10,955 nt of DNA from Pseudomonadota bacterium (GCA_023387695.1 JAEWHT010000079.1:1-10955), one strand, 5' to 3'; counted from the stretch's first letter, positions 1 to 6,904 are shown. Numbers and translations: made by a program. Notes: a model not told the origin generated them from the letters alone.

Positions 1-2447
1 ATCGGCGCGCGCTCGCCATAGCCGGTTGCGAAGATGAAGGGCACGCCGATCTCCTTCAGCCTCAAGGCCACCTTGATGCTGCTCTCACTGCCGAGGTTGA
101 GATCGAGCAGCGCGAAGCTCGGCCGCGTGCGCTCGATTGCGCGCAGCGCCTGGTCGACGCTCGCCGCGGTGTCGACATGTCGGGCGCCAAGATCGAGCAG
201 AATGACCTCCGCCGCCATGGCGATGATGAGATTGTCCTCGACGATGAGCGCCGTGTCGGCAATGCGGGGACGGGCGGGCTGCTGTTCCTCGACGCGCATT
301 TTGGCTCCTGCGATTGACGGCACCAGTTCAACGAAGTTCGGCGGGATCACGAACTTCGCCTGTACGCCGAGAAGATCGAAGCGGATTTCGGCTTCGCCCT
401 TGAGATCGAACGGGACAGAGCGCTCGATGATGGTGGTGCCGAAGCCGCGACGCGACGGCGGCTGCACCGGCGGGCCGCCGCTCTCCCTCCACTCGATCTC
501 GAGGCTCGAATTCGGGTCCAAGCGCCAGATCACCTCGACCTGACCGGTGGAATCGGCGAGCGCGCCGTATTTGGCGGAATTGGTCATCATCTCGTGGACG
601 ACGAGCGCCAGCGTCGCGAAGGCCTTGGGATCGAGCGCCACGTCAGGTCCATCGATCTTCACGCGGTCCGCGCGCGAGCCGAGATAGGCGCCGGCCTCGG
701 ATTCGAGCAGCGTGCGCAATGCCACCGGCGCCCAGTTCAAATTTGTGATCTGGTCATGCGCGCGCGCCAGCGCCTGGATGCGGCCACCGAGCACGGTGGC
801 GAATTCGTCGACGCTTTTGGCCGTGTCCTTGCTCTGCGCCACCAGCGCACGGACGAGGCTCAGGATGTTGCGGACGCGATGATTGAGCTCGGCAATCATC
901 AGCTCCTGACGCTCCTGCGCGCCGCGGCGCTCGCGCGCCGCCAGATCGGATAGTTGCAGGATCACCTCGAGCAGCGTCACGCGCAGGCTCTCGGCGATAC
1001 GGATGTCGGCTGCCGACCACGGCTTCGACTGACCCGCCACCGTTTCCTGCCAGAGCTCAAAACTCTTGCGCGGTGTCAGGCGGGGCCCGTTCGGACCTTC
1101 CTCGTAGACCTTTCCGGGCGCGCCGGCCCAGGTCACCGAGCGCAGCACCTCGCGGCGGAAGAAGATCAGGCAGTCGCGCGGGGTCCGAGAGATCGGGATG
1201 GCGAGGAAGCCGGCGGCACGATCGCGAAACACTTCGCCGGCAGCATAAAGCTTTGCGATCTCCGCGCTCGCGCAGATCCGCCCCGGCGACGTCCGGTTGA
1301 TGAAGGCGACGAGTTCCTTGACCTCGTCCTCGGTCGGCGTCTCGCCGTCCAGCGTGATCTTGTTGTCAGACCAGATCGCCACGCCGTCGCAGGCGATCAT
1401 CCTCCGATAGTCACCGACGAAGTCGACGATCGCGCGCCGGCTGTGCTCGTGCGTGCCGGCAGTCTCGATCAGCCGTTCCTGGATCTTCTGGGCGCTGGCC
1501 TCGTAGGCCACGTCGCCCTCGCGCTCGCGCCCTTCCACGATCCAGGAGAACATCTGCCCGAACAGCTCGGACGCCGTACGCTTCTCGAACGAGATGTAGC
1601 GCGGCGAATAATGGTGGCAGGCGAACAACCCCCACAGCTTGCCGTCACGCAATATCGACACCGACATCGAGGCGCCGACACCCATGTTGCGCAAATATTC
1701 GATGTGGATCGGCGACACCGAGCGCAGCACGCTCATGGAGAGGTCGAGCAGCCCCGCATTGTGCGTGGCCGTCGAGATCAAGGCAGCCGGCTTCGCGTTG
1801 ATGTCGGCGATGATGCGCAGCCAGTTGCGCTGATAGAGAATGCGCGCCTGCTTGGGGATGTCGGAGGCGGGATAGTGATGTCCGAGAAATGTCTCGAGGC
1901 CGGATTCGGCGGCTTCCGCGATCACCTCGCCCGATCCGTCCGGGTGAAATTGATAGACCATGACGCGATCAAAGCCGCTCAGGACCTTGAGCTGACGCGC
2001 GGCCTCGCGGGCAAGCTCGGTCATGCCGCGGGTCTTGCGGATGCGCTCCAGCATCAGCCGCACCAACTCGCCGGAATTGACGTCCGCCTCGATGACGCTG
2101 GGCTCGGCCTCGACGACGAGATAGGCGCCGGAGAAATGGATCGAGAGATCGTAGAGCGGCTTGCCGCTCTGGATCTCGACGCCGAACACGCGCTCGGTCG
2201 CGTCAGGACCGCCGAGCTGGTCGACGCGGCTGCGAATGGTCGCGATCGCGGCCGGCGAAAAGACCTCGGCGAGCGGCCGCTGCAAGAGATCAGCGACGTC
2301 GCCACCGAGGAAACGGCCGGCATTCTCGGACGCCATGCAGATGCTGAAATCCGACAGCAGCGTCAGCAGGAAGCCGAACGGCTGGATATTGCCGAGGATG
2401 TGGATCGGCTCGCGATCACAATTGGTGAGATCGACCGCCTCGTTCAT
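1..2447 (-). CDS. bphP: Bacteriophytochrome: PAS-GAF-PHY, HWE histidine kinase, fused receiver (3' end cut by window)
   Basis: Red/far-red photoreceptor kinase, read as 815 uninterrupted codons from the ATG at 2447. The N-terminal NCDREPIHIL carries Cys10, the expected biliverdin attachment site. The GAF domain shows PASDIP (193-198, Asp196), SPIHIEYLRN (His248) and CHH (277-279). The PHY tongue has WAG and PRKSF (459-463). The kinase is of the HWE class: phospho-accepting ELNHRVRN (His523), HEMMTN (His618/Glu619) and WRE (653-655), followed by a GFGTTI glycine box. A receiver follows with VEDN (Asp738) and LLDL (phospho-acceptor Asp782); its last helices lie beyond base 1. It binds biliverdin, presumably made by the overlapping upstream heme oxygenase; the ATGA overlap implies translational coupling. 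No dedicated output regulator is visible in the window. Odd point: Phe24 stands where most phytochromes I recall have His in QPHG. Family assignment is very secure; the light response (normal or bathy) cannot be read from sequence. Confidence 0.96.
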   Translation of the reverse strand, partial: MNEAVDLTNCDREPIHILGNIQPFGFLLTLLSDFSICMASENAGRFLGGDVADLLQRPLAEVFSPAAIATIRSRVDQLGGPDATERVFGVEIQSGKPLYDLSIHFSGAYLVVEAEPSVIEADVNSGELVRLMLERIRKTRGMTELAREAARQLKVLSGFDRVMVYQFHPDGSGEVIAEAAESGLETFLGHHYPASDIPKQARILYQRNWLRIIADINAKPAALISTATHNAGLLDLSMSVLRSVSPIHIEYLRNMGVGASMSVSILRDGKLWGLFACHHYSPRYISFEKRTASELFGQMFSWIVEGREREGDVAYEASAQKIQERLIETAGTHEHSRRAIVDFVGDYRRMIACDGVAIWSDNKITLDGETPTEDEVKELVAFINRTSPGRICASAEIAKLYAAGEVFRDRAAGFLAIPISRTPRDCLIFFRREVLRSVTWAGAPGKVYEEGPNGPRLTPRKSFELWQETVAGQSKPWSAADIRIAESLRVTLLEVILQLSDLAARERRGAQERQELMIAELNHRVRNILSLVRALVAQSKDTAKSVDEFATVLGGRIQALARAHDQITNLNWAPVALRTLLESEAGAYLGSRADRVKIDGPDVALDPKAFATLALVVHEMMTNSAKYGALADSTGQVEVIWRLDPNSSLEIEWRESGGPPVQPPSRRGFGTTIIERSVPFDLKGEAEIRFDLLGVQAKFVIPPNFVELVPSIAGAKMRVEEQQPARPRIADTALIVEDNLIIAMAAEVILLDLGARHVDTAASVDQALRAIERTRPSFALLDLNLGSESSIKVALRLKEIGVPFIFATGYGERAP

Positions 2448-3028
2448 GCGCGATCCGCCGCTTGTTCGAACGCTGCAAAGGCGCTGCGCGCGGCCTCGAT
2501 CACCTCGTCCTCGTCGCAGGAATCCTCGCTGGCAAGCTTTGCGAGGAAGCTCTGCCACAGTCGCTTGCCGGCGCCATGGCTGAGATAGGCGGTGGCTTCG
2601 CCGATGCGTGGATCGGCAGCATCCGCGACCGCCTTCAGCAGGAATTTGGCGCCGAGCCGGGAGCCTTCCAGCACATACATCGTGCCGAGCATGCCGCTTC
2701 GTGTCAGCGGTGGCACCGACACGGTGGCGTGCGCTTCCCGGCCGAGCCGATCGAGATCGGCCGCGATTGCGGCGCTGCGCGATCGCTCCGGCCAGTCCGC
2801 AAACAGTTTGGAGATACCGGCCTCGACGAGTGCGGCTTCCAACGGAACAAGAGCGCCAGCGCTGGCCTGCAGGAAATGACGGTATCCGGAGAAGACGGTC
2901 AGATCGAACGCGGACATCTGTGCATCGAGCTCCCGATGCGCGGCCGCGGTCGCGTCCTTCAATCGTTCACGGAGTCCCGGAAAGCTGCGGCCCACCTGTA
3001 TCGAAACGTCCGAAGCCCCAGCCAGCAT
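2444..3028 (-). CDS. bphO: Biliverdin-producing heme oxygenase (BphO type)
   Basis: Predicted soluble heme oxygenase of 194 residues that opens heme to biliverdin, CO and iron. Visible family features are the proximal-His helix ATAAAHRELDA (His31) and the distal-helix segment YVLEGSRLGAKFL, both typical of bacterial heme oxygenases encoded beside phytochromes. The ATG at 3028 is preferred: GGGA lies a few bases upstream. An in-frame TTG at 3049 would add seven residues but has no better ribosome site. The stop codon overlaps the bphP start (ATGA, 2444-2447), so the two genes are almost certainly one transcript and the product is chromophore supply for the phytochrome rather than iron acquisition. 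That role is inferred from context. The gene lies just downstream of a hairpin (3068-3120), so its promoter must sit in a very short gap or within the hairpin region. Confidence 0.93.
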   Translation of the reverse strand: MLAGASDVSIQVGRSFPGLRERLKDATAAAHRELDAQMSAFDLTVFSGYRHFLQASAGALVPLEAALVEAGISKLFADWPERSRSAAIAADLDRLGREAHATVSVPPLTRSGMLGTMYVLEGSRLGAKFLLKAVADAADPRIGEATAYLSHGAGKRLWQSFLAKLASEDSCDEDEVIEAARSAFAAFEQAADRA

Positions 3029-3067
3029 GAAATTCCCAAACGCGCGCAAAGCCGGGGCGCGATTGCT

Positions 3068-3120
3068 CCGGAAGGAAGGGAACGCAGGCGGGAGCAGAAG
3101 GTTCCCGCCTGTCCTTCCGG
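3068..3120 (-). terminator. Compound GC-rich hairpin after the NTF2-like gene
   Basis: An inverted repeat in two blocks: CCGGAAGGA (3068-3076) pairs with TCCTTCCGG (3112-3120), and CAGGCGGGA (3085-3093) pairs with TCCCGCCTG (3103-3111). The loop is 9 bases (3094-3102) and an 8-base bulge lies on one arm only. Read on the minus strand, the stem starts 7 bases after the TAG of the NTF2-like gene, which fits a transcription terminator, although no long U tract follows. It would separate that gene from bphO-bphP. It could instead be a mobile palindromic repeat. Confidence 0.6.
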
Positions 3121-3127
3121 GCCTCGC

Positions 3128-3574
3128 CTAGCCGGCAGCGGCAGACCGGGTTACCTGCGGGAAAAGCCCCAGCGCCTTCTCGGTCAGGACGGAGTCACAG
3201 TACTCGCGGATCTCCTTGATCTTGCCGTCCTCGAACCGGAACACCAGGCAATAGTCGTTGTCGTAGCGCACGCCCGCGGGCGTGACGTTGTCGCCCTTGG
3301 CCTCGACGACGACGATGTCGCCATCGGCGATGAAGCGCTCGGCGACCGTGCGCGTCCGGTCGCGTAGGCGGGTGCGCACGTAGCCGTGCAGATCGTTGAG
3401 GATCGCGTCTTTCCCTGCGAAGGTACGCGACCACGAATACTGCCCGGTGACGATCCATTTGGCATCGTCGGCGAGGCTTGCGGTGAACAGCGAACGGTCG
3501 CGCACCGAGGGGTCGGGGCTCGCGGCAGCTGCGAAAATATCCTGCATCAGCTTCTTGTTGGCGCTCGCGCTCAT
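3128..3574 (-). CDS. NTF2-like (SnoaL/ketosteroid-isomerase fold) protein, function unknown
   Basis: Predicted 148-residue cytoplasmic protein with no signal peptide or membrane segment. The pattern is that of the SnoaL-like/NTF2-like superfamily: an N-terminal helix, then DDAKWIVTG, a mid-section with GKDAILNDL, and a beta-rich C-terminal half with VVVEAKGDNV and YCLVFRFEDGKIKEIREYCD. The last motif is characteristic of these small cone-shaped proteins. The family includes isomerases, cyclases and ligand-binding proteins, so the substrate cannot be named. The ATG at 3574 is chosen because GGAGA lies 7 bases upstream; an in-frame ATG at 3601 lacks such a site. The gene is divergent from the LysR-type regulator with a 91-base gap, so it is a plausible target of that regulator (inference). 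A hairpin follows its stop codon. Confidence 0.85.
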   Translation of the reverse strand: MSASANKKLMQDIFAAAASPDPSVRDRSLFTASLADDAKWIVTGQYSWSRTFAGKDAILNDLHGYVRTRLRDRTRTVAERFIADGDIVVVEAKGDNVTPAGVRYDNDYCLVFRFEDGKIKEIREYCDSVLTEKALGLFPQVTRSAAAG

Positions 3575-3642
3575 GGCGGCATCTCCATTTGGTGGCAACA
3601 TAGAGAACATCGCCGCTCGAAGTGAATTCTTCAAATCGATAG

Positions 3643-3671
3643 CGAATATGATATCTATTCGTCTCATGAAT
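3643..3671. promoter_or_regulatory. Candidate LysR operator/divergent promoter region
   Basis: The 91-base gap between the NTF2-like and LysR genes is clearly richer in A and T than its surroundings. It contains CGAAT-N9-ATTCG (3643-3647 and 3657-3661) and the overlapping ATTC-N7-GAAT (3657-3660 and 3668-3671). The second dyad fits the T-N11-A form of LysR sites (T3658, A3670). The dyads overlap both candidate LysR start codons (3648, 3666), which would suit autorepression. This is pattern reading only. Short dyads are also expected by chance in AT-rich sequence. Confidence 0.4.
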
Positions 3672-4583
3672 TTGAATTCGCTCGACCTCAATCTATTGAC
3701 CGCGCTCGACGCGCTGCTGCGCGAGGCCAATGTCAGCCGCGCCGCGCTTCGCATCGGGCTGTCGCAGCCGGCCACCAGCCACGCGCTGCAACGGCTGCGC
3801 GACATCTTCGGCGATCCGCTGCTGGTGCGCACCGGCGCGCGGATGGAGCTGACGCCACGGGCGCAAGCCTTGCGCGTGCCGCTGGCGCAGGCGCTCGACC
3901 AGGTGCGCGGGCTGTTCGTGCCGGACGAGTTCGACGCCGCACGCAGCGAGCGGCAATTCCGCCTGATGATGCCGGATCTCGCAGTCGAACTACTGATGCC
4001 GCCCTTGATGGAGAAGATCACGCGCGTTGCGCCCAACGTCCGCATCGACGTCGTGCCGTGGCGGGGCCCGGCGATCTTCCATGCAGAGTTCGCCCGCACC
4101 ATCGACCTCGTGATCTCGATCGGCAACGCATTCAAAGGCTTTCATCGCCAACTGCTCTACACTGACAGCGACGCGCTGGCGGTGCGGCGCGGCCATCCGA
4201 TGGCGGCGAAGCTGAAGCGGCGCGACGTTTTTCTGGCCGCACGGCATGTCGGCGTGATCATCCGCGGCCAGCCCGAAGATCTGATCGACACCTGGCTGCG
4301 CAGCAAAGGTATCGAGCGGCACATCTCGCTGGTGGTGTCAGGCTATCTTGAGGCGCTGCACGTCGCCGCGCGTACCGACCTCGTCGCCTTCGTGCCGCGG
4401 CGGCTGATCACGGCGCTGTCGAAGCAATTCGGGCTCGTCACGGTGATGCCGCCGCTCGATCCCGGGATCGACGAGCAGTTCATGTTCTACCCGACGCGCG
4501 CGCAGATGGATCCGGGCTCGATCTGGCTGCGGAAGTTGATGCTGGAGACGGGAAGGGAGCTGGAGAAGCGGAAGGGGTCGTAG
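3666..4583 (+). CDS. LysR-type transcriptional regulator
   Basis: DNA-binding regulator of 305 residues, the usual length for the family. The N terminus (LNSLDLNLLTALDALL) leads into a winged helix-turn-helix at about residues 20-60 (NVSRAALRIGLSQPATSHAL, then RLRDIFGDPLLVRTG), with LTPRA ending the linker helix. The rest is a periplasmic-binding-protein-like effector domain. The opening resembles the NodD/DntR-like branch of the family, but the effector is unknown. The ATG at 3666 is preferred because it gives the standard N terminus; the in-frame ATG at 3648 adds six residues, and neither has a clear Shine-Dalgarno. The gene is divergent from the NTF2-like gene, its most likely target. The stop codon TAG lies inside the first bases of a palindromic repeat, so the last residues may have been altered by its insertion. 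Confidence 0.95.
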   Translation: MNLNSLDLNLLTALDALLREANVSRAALRIGLSQPATSHALQRLRDIFGDPLLVRTGARMELTPRAQALRVPLAQALDQVRGLFVPDEFDAARSERQFRLMMPDLAVELLMPPLMEKITRVAPNVRIDVVPWRGPAIFHAEFARTIDLVISIGNAFKGFHRQLLYTDSDALAVRRGHPMAAKLKRRDVFLAARHVGVIIRGQPEDLIDTWLRSKGIERHISLVVSGYLEALHVAARTDLVAFVPRRLITALSKQFGLVTVMPPLDPGIDEQFMFYPTRAQMDPGSIWLRKLMLETGRELEKRKGS

Positions 4584-4696
4584 GGTGGATTAGCCCTGCG
4601 ACTGCGCGAAGCGCAGTTCGCACGGCGTAATCCACCTCTGTCTGTCGATGCGGAAACGAAAGACGGTGGGTTACGCCTACGGCTAACCCACCCTAC
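4580..4696. repeat. Palindromic two-hairpin repeat between convergent LysR and GST genes
   Basis: The element has 16-base terminal inverted repeats with one mismatch: GTAGGGTGGATTAGCC (4580-4595) against GGCTAACCCACCCTAC (4681-4696). Each half also folds alone. The left half pairs GGTGGATTA (4584-4592) with TAATCCACC (4628-4636) around an inner CTGCGC-GAA-GCGCAG hairpin (4602-4616). The right half pairs GGTGGGTTA (4665-4673) with TAACCCACC (4684-4692) around GCC-TAC-GGC. I recall GTAGGGTGG-type palindromes as dispersed repeats of Bradyrhizobium genomes. It probably also acts as a two-way terminator for the convergent genes. It encodes no protein. Confidence 0.85.
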
Positions 4697-4713
4697 GAGA
4701 CCTGCGTGGATCG

Positions 4714-5334
4714 TTACGCCTTCTGCGCGGCCATCACCTTGCGCACGGCCGGGCGATCCGACATGCGCTTGAAATGATCAGCGATCTTCGGCGTCGCGTT
4801 GATGTCGACGCTGTCACCTTCGAGCCAGGTCGAGAGCGTGTACAGATAGGGATCGCAGATCGTGAACTGATCGCCCATCACATAGGGGCCCTTGAACATC
4901 TTCTGCTCGATCAGCGCGAAGCAGGCGCCCATGGTCTGCGGCACCTTCGCCTTCATGTCGGCGAAGGAGCTCTCCTGCGTGGCCCAGCGCGCGCCGCGCA
5001 TCTTGTGGGCATGGTTGATGTGCACGGTCGAGCAGAGATATGAGTTGAACGACTGCACCTGTGCGAAGTCGAAGGGATCGTCGACCGGCGCCAGCTTCGC
5101 TTTGGGCATGGTCTGCGCAATGTAGGCCAGCATCGCCGGCGTCTCGGTCAGGACACCGCGATCGGTCACCAGGGCCGGTACCCGACCCTTCGGGTTGATG
5201 GCGAGATAGTCCGGGCTGTTCTGCTGGTTGTCCTTGAAGCTCAGCCGTTCAGCCGAGTAGTCGGCGCCGGCCTCCTCCAGGGTGATATAGGTGGCGAGTG
5301 CGCAGGTGCCGGTGGCGTAGTAGAGCTTGAGCAT
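4714..5334 (-). CDS. Glutathione S-transferase, beta-class-like
   Basis: Predicted cytosolic glutathione S-transferase of 206 residues, the normal length. The N-terminal thioredoxin-fold domain begins MLKLYYATGTCALATYI. Cys11 sits at the position of the mixed-disulfide cysteine of bacterial beta-class enzymes. NPKGRVPALV gives the cis-Pro glutathione-binding segment and LTETPAML the glutamate contacting the gamma-glutamyl group. The all-helical C-terminal half includes GPYVMGDQFTICDPYLYTL, the N-capping/hydrophobic-staple region common to the family. The ATG at 5334 is chosen because GAGG lies 6 bases before it; a further ATG at 5346 overlaps that site. The gene is divergent from the flavin monooxygenase, and the two may share regulation in handling aromatic or electrophilic compounds (inference). 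The electrophilic substrate is unknown. Confidence 0.93.
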   Translation of the reverse strand: MLKLYYATGTCALATYITLEEAGADYSAERLSFKDNQQNSPDYLAINPKGRVPALVTDRGVLTETPAMLAYIAQTMPKAKLAPVDDPFDFAQVQSFNSYLCSTVHINHAHKMRGARWATQESSFADMKAKVPQTMGACFALIEQKMFKGPYVMGDQFTICDPYLYTLSTWLEGDSVDINATPKIADHFKRMSDRPAVRKVMAAQKA

Positions 5335-5462
5335 GGCGGACCTCATGGGAAAGCTGGAAATTAACGGCTGTCGACCGCGAGGTCTATAGCACGGCTTTCT
5401 CTTCGCAGTTGCCCACCGCCGTCCGCCTGTGCCAAGACGCCCGCAAGTGGAGGGGTTTTGTC
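5335..5462. promoter_or_regulatory. Divergent GST/monooxygenase intergenic region
   Basis: These 128 bases must carry the start signals of both divergent genes. On the minus strand TATAGA (5388-5383) is a possible -10 box for the GST gene, without a convincing -35. On the plus strand GGAGG (5449-5453) lies 9 bases before the monooxygenase ATG. No clear operator dyad was seen. Confidence 0.35.
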
Positions 5463-6740
5463 ATGACGGTACTCATCGCGGGCGGAGGCATTGGCGGGCT
5501 GACGCTTGCGCTCAGCCTGCACCAGATCGGCGTTCCCGTAAAAGTGTTCGAGAGCGTCGCGGAGTTGAAGCCGCTCGGCGTCGGCATCAACGTGCTGCCC
5601 CACGCGGTGCGCGAGCTGATCGAGCTCGGGCTGATGGACAGGCTGGATGCCAGCGGCGTGCGGACCCGCGAACTCGCTTATTTCTCCAAACACGGCAAGC
5701 CGATCTGGAGCGAGCCGCGCGGGCTTGAGGCCGGCTACAAATGGCCGCAGTTCTCGATCCACCGCGGCACGCTGCAGCAACTGCTGCTCGACACCGCGGT
5801 CGAGCGGCTCGGCCGTGCCAACATCCTCACCAGCCATCATCTGACCGGCTGGACTGAGACGGCGGACGGCGTGCGCGCCGACTTCATCGACAAGGCGACC
5901 GGCAAGCCCGCTGGCTCTTACGAAGGCGCGATCATGATCGCCGCCGACGGCATCCATTCCGCCGCGCGAGAAAAGCTGTATCCCAATGAAGGCCCGCCGA
6001 TCTGGAACGGCCGCATTCTCTGGCGCGGTGTGACACCGTCGAAAGCCTTCCTCACCGGCCGCACCATGATCATGGCCGGGCACGAGATCCTGAAATTCGT
6101 CTGCTATCCGATCTCGAAGGAGCCGGACGCGTCGGGCAATCATCTCATCAACTGGGTCGCCGAGCGCCACATGCCGCCGACCTATCAGTGGCGACGCGAG
6201 GATTATAACCGCACCGCGCGGCTGGAAGAGTTTCTGCCCTGGTTCGAGAACTGGCAGTTCGACTGGCTCGACGTGCCCGGCCTGATCAGGAACTGCCCGC
6301 ACGCCTATGAATATCCGCTGGTCGACCGCGATCCGGTGTCGCAATGGACCTTCGGCAAGGTCACGCTGATGGGCGACGCCGCGCATCCGATGTATCCGAT
6401 CGGATCAAACGGCGCCTCGCAGGCGATCCTCGATGCCCGCACCATCACCCGCGAGATCCTGGCGCATGGCCCGACGCAGGCGGCGATGCTCGCCTATGAG
6501 GCCGAGCGGCGGCCCGCTACCACCGACCTCGTGCTGCTCAACCGCAAGAACGGTCCCGAGCAGGTGATGCAACTCGTCGAGGAGCGCGCGCCCGACGGCT
6601 ACAAGGTCGTCACCGACGTGCTGTCGCAGAAGGAGCTGGAAGACATCGCCGCGAACTACAAGCGCGTCGCGGGATTCCAGGTCGAAGCGCTGAACGCGAA
6701 GCCGCCGATCGTGAGCAGGGACGCGCGCGTGGGGACGTGA
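5463..6740 (+). CDS. Class A FAD-dependent monooxygenase, PhzS-like
   Basis: Single-component flavoprotein hydroxylase of 425 residues, predicted to use FAD and NAD(P)H to add one oxygen atom to an aromatic ring. The N terminus has the Rossmann dinucleotide motif GGGIGG (7-12). The DG motif is AADGIHS (Asp162, Gly163), and the second FAD-binding motif is GDAAHPMYPIGSNGASQA (Gly304, Asp305). Segments such as LGVGIN, WSEPRGLEAG, YPLVDRDP and SNGASQAILDA resemble, from memory, PhzS of Pseudomonas, which turns 5-methylphenazine-1-carboxylate into pyocyanin; salicylate and 3-hydroxybenzoate hydroxylases are more distant. No phenazine core genes are present here, so the true substrate is unknown. 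The ATG at 5463 begins the standard N terminus and has GGAGG 9 bases upstream. The gene is divergent from the GST gene and convergent with the thioesterase gene, with a palindromic repeat after its stop. Confidence 0.93.
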   Translation: MTVLIAGGGIGGLTLALSLHQIGVPVKVFESVAELKPLGVGINVLPHAVRELIELGLMDRLDASGVRTRELAYFSKHGKPIWSEPRGLEAGYKWPQFSIHRGTLQQLLLDTAVERLGRANILTSHHLTGWTETADGVRADFIDKATGKPAGSYEGAIMIAADGIHSAAREKLYPNEGPPIWNGRILWRGVTPSKAFLTGRTMIMAGHEILKFVCYPISKEPDASGNHLINWVAERHMPPTYQWRREDYNRTARLEEFLPWFENWQFDWLDVPGLIRNCPHAYEYPLVDRDPVSQWTFGKVTLMGDAAHPMYPIGSNGASQAILDARTITREILAHGPTQAAMLAYEAERRPATTDLVLLNRKNGPEQVMQLVEERAPDGYKVVTDVLSQKELEDIAANYKRVAGFQVEALNAKPPIVSRDARVGT

Positions 6741-6774
6741 GTTAGCCGCTGATCGAGCCGCGGGCTCCTCGTCA

Positions 6775-6904
6775 CCTCGCCCCGCTTGCGGGGAGAGGTC
6801 GGATCGCCCTTGCGATCCGGGTGAAGGGGTACAGGTCCCTCGAAGATCTCGCCTGCGGAGAGAGGCCCCTCACCCCACCCTCTCCCCGTAAGAACGGGGC
6901 GAGG
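6775..6904. repeat. Palindromic repeat between convergent monooxygenase and thioesterase genes
   Basis: The ends are perfect 10-base inverted repeats, CCTCGCCCCG (6775-6784) and CGGGGCGAGG (6895-6904). Inside, CCCCGC-TT-GCGGGG (6780-6793), GGATCG-N6-CGATCC (6801-6818) and CCCCGT-N5-ACGGGG (6884-6899) form separate hairpins. GGGTGAAGGGG (6820-6830) can pair across to CCCCTCACCC with one bulge. The whole is one large cruciform-like element with no coding content. Sequences of this CCTCGCCCCG...CGGGGCGAGG type are, from memory, common dispersed repeats in Bradyrhizobium. It probably ends transcription from both sides. Confidence 0.85.

Noticed and set aside
954..2588. A 544-codon plus-strand open frame opposite bphP
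   Set aside because: Its translation has no recognisable family, and the minus-strand frame shows a complete set of phytochrome motifs. Long antisense frames are usual in GC-rich coding DNA.
3029..3049. TTG at 3049 as the start of bphO
   Set aside because: It adds only seven unconserved residues, while the ATG at 3028 has a better-placed GGGA.
3396..3665. Upstream extension of the LysR frame to 3396
   Set aside because: That stretch runs antisense through the NTF2-like gene, and the standard LysR N terminus begins at 3666.
4580..4696. CRISPR repeat or small RNA gene
   Set aside because: There is no spacer periodicity, and the pattern of nested inverted repeats with matching ends fits a dispersed palindromic element better.
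5335..5346. ATG at 5346 as the GST start
   Set aside because: It overlaps the GAGG that serves the ATG at 5334, and the family N terminus begins at MLKLYY.
5361..6386. A 341-codon minus-strand open frame opposite the flavin monooxygenase
   Set aside because: The plus strand carries the FAD-binding motifs in frame throughout; the opposite frame has none.
5463..6740. Part of a phenazine biosynthesis cluster
   Set aside because: Only the PhzS-like enzyme is present; no phenazine core or methyltransferase gene lies nearby.
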